Assembly: GCA_016840245.1 (NCBI GenBank)
Contig: JAEOST010000362.1
Coordinates: forward strand, 1 to 7,197
Source: Candidatus Thorarchaeota archaeon
Lineage (GTDB): Archaea; Asgardarchaeota; Thorarchaeia; Thorarchaeales; Thorarchaeaceae
DNA length: 7,197 nt
Reading direction: 5' to 3'
The position numbers were made by a program, and so were the translations under genes. This document shows positions 6,424-7,197 of the stretch, one piece after another (position 1 is the first letter of the stretch; every line of letters begins with the position of its first letter). The notes below the pieces were generated by a model. The model was given only the letters and a program-made list of their open reading frames with translations, was not told the DNA's origin and searched no databases.

Positions 6424-7197
6424 CAAGAATGGTTATGGGGAATCTTGTCTTACGAATGATAACCTCCATCTCTCCACGGTCGAAATACCTTGGCAGTAAC
6501 CGGATAAAGCCTAGTATTCGTTCCTGTTCGATATTGCTGAAAGAGTGAGAACCGTAGAGGAATGCGACTGCAATATCGTACAGTTCCTTGGTCGGAATCT
6601 GGGAATCAAATGCCTGTTGTGTTATTTTCAGTGCAGCTTTGAAAATTCCTATCTTGAAGACAGATGTTGCCTGCGGTTTCCATTGAGCAACAGCCTGATC
6701 AAATGCATCTTTTTGTGCGGCGTCGTAATCAGGAACCCATTTTGTTCGTCCATGTTCATCAACGGTCGCTCTCATATGTCGGCGTAGGATTCTATCCCTC
6801 ATCATTGGGTCGTCCATCAGCTTATTCGCCAGCTCAGCCTGTTTTTCTACTCCAAAGCTGCTATCCAGATAGGCGGATATGTGCTGAGAAGTCACCAGAT
6901 TCACAGATTTGAAACAACCCTTGACTGCTGATACTAGATCAACAAGTGGAATACCAGCCATTATCTTCTCAACGATTTCGTCACTGGAGACCTCAAGCCA
7001 ATCCTCGGTGTCTATTCTCAATCTACACATTGCAAACACTTGTGGAACTGCCTGGCTAATCCGATTTTGTAGAGTTCCTTCATAATTCGCTAATTTGAGG
7101 GGCACTTGAGGTAGGACATCATCATAGCTATACACTGACGTTCGAAGACCGTAGACATATTTAGCTAGTGCATCGATATCCGCAGATGCTGGAACAC
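6407..7197 (-). CDS. Unrecognised, mainly helical protein (5' end outside window)
   Basis: The frame ends at TAG 6409-6407 and stays open to the right edge for 262 residues. A GTG at 7135 is an internal valine rather than a convincing start, because in-frame codons upstream of it read as normal protein (ADIDALAKYVYGLRTS). The visible part has no signal peptide or membrane segment and is rich in predicted helices, for example IVEKIMAGIPLVDLVSAVKG, KQAELANKLMDDPMMRDRIL and KELYDIAVAFLYGS. One segment (MRATVDEHGRTKWVPDYDAAQKDAFDQ) is charged and probably loop-like. It has two cysteines and no P-loop, zinc or catalytic motif that I recognise. The gene end overlaps the surface protein start by 17-20 bases, so the two are probably co-transcribed. 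The function is unknown. Confidence 0.8.
   Translation of the reverse strand, partial: VPASADIDALAKYVYGLRTSVYSYDDVLPQVPLKLANYEGTLQNRISQAVPQVFAMCRLRIDTEDWLEVSSDEIVEKIMAGIPLVDLVSAVKGCFKSVNLVTSQHISAYLDSSFGVEKQAELANKLMDDPMMRDRILRRHMRATVDEHGRTKWVPDYDAAQKDAFDQAVAQWKPQATSVFKIGIFKAALKITQQAFDSQIPTKELYDIAVAFLYGSHSFSNIEQERILGFIRLLPRYFDRGEMEVIIRKTRFPITILDEALS

Noticed and set aside
6545..6912. Plus-strand frames opposite the right-edge gene
   Set aside because: They are antisense to a continuous open frame, overlap each other in different frames, and show no motif or ribosome site.
7133..7135. GTG as the start of a 242-residue protein
   Set aside because: The frame upstream has no stop up to the window edge and reads as ordinary protein, and there is no ribosome site before the GTG. 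The gene is better treated as partial.

Overview
The window looks like a piece of an archaeal genome, most likely from an Asgard archaeon (Thorarchaeota-like is my best guess; inference, about 0.65). The grounds are: a fused-type archaeal indolepyruvate:ferredoxin oxidoreductase; a large Ser/Thr/Asn/Asp-rich surface protein with tandem Ig-like repeats and a single C-terminal membrane anchor, a style common in Asgard genomes; a small protein with a longin/roadblock-like pattern next to a zinc-ribbon protein; frequent strong GGAGG-type ribosome sites; and moderate GC throughout. No rRNA, tRNA, CRISPR array, insertion sequence or phage gene was seen, and coding density is very high.

Left block (1-1470, minus strand): three tightly packed genes read leftwards from a divergent promoter region. 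They encode a small zinc-ribbon protein with a charged linker and a short C-terminal motif, a 125-residue longin/roadblock-like protein, and a polytopic membrane protein (nine predicted helices so far) that runs off the left edge. Stops and starts overlap or lie 4 bp apart and each gene has its own Shine-Dalgarno site, so this is almost certainly one operon. I do not recognise it as a described system, and it is the best candidate here for something new.

Centre (1480-4211): a 208-bp AT-rich divergent promoter region, then iorA and iorB on the plus strand with a 4-bp ATGA overlap. Together they form indolepyruvate ferredoxin oxidoreductase, which oxidatively decarboxylates aryl-2-oxoacids from aromatic amino acid transamination to aryl-acetyl-CoA and reduces ferredoxin. 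IorA lacks one cysteine of the first of its two C-terminal iron-sulfur motifs.

Right block (4225-7197, minus strand): a roughly 700-residue cell-surface protein built from two large beta-rich repeats, two Ig-like repeats and a C-terminal anchor. It is overlapped at its 5' end by an unrecognised, mostly helical soluble protein whose reading frame stays open to the right edge. This pair converges on iorB with only 13 bp between the stop codons.
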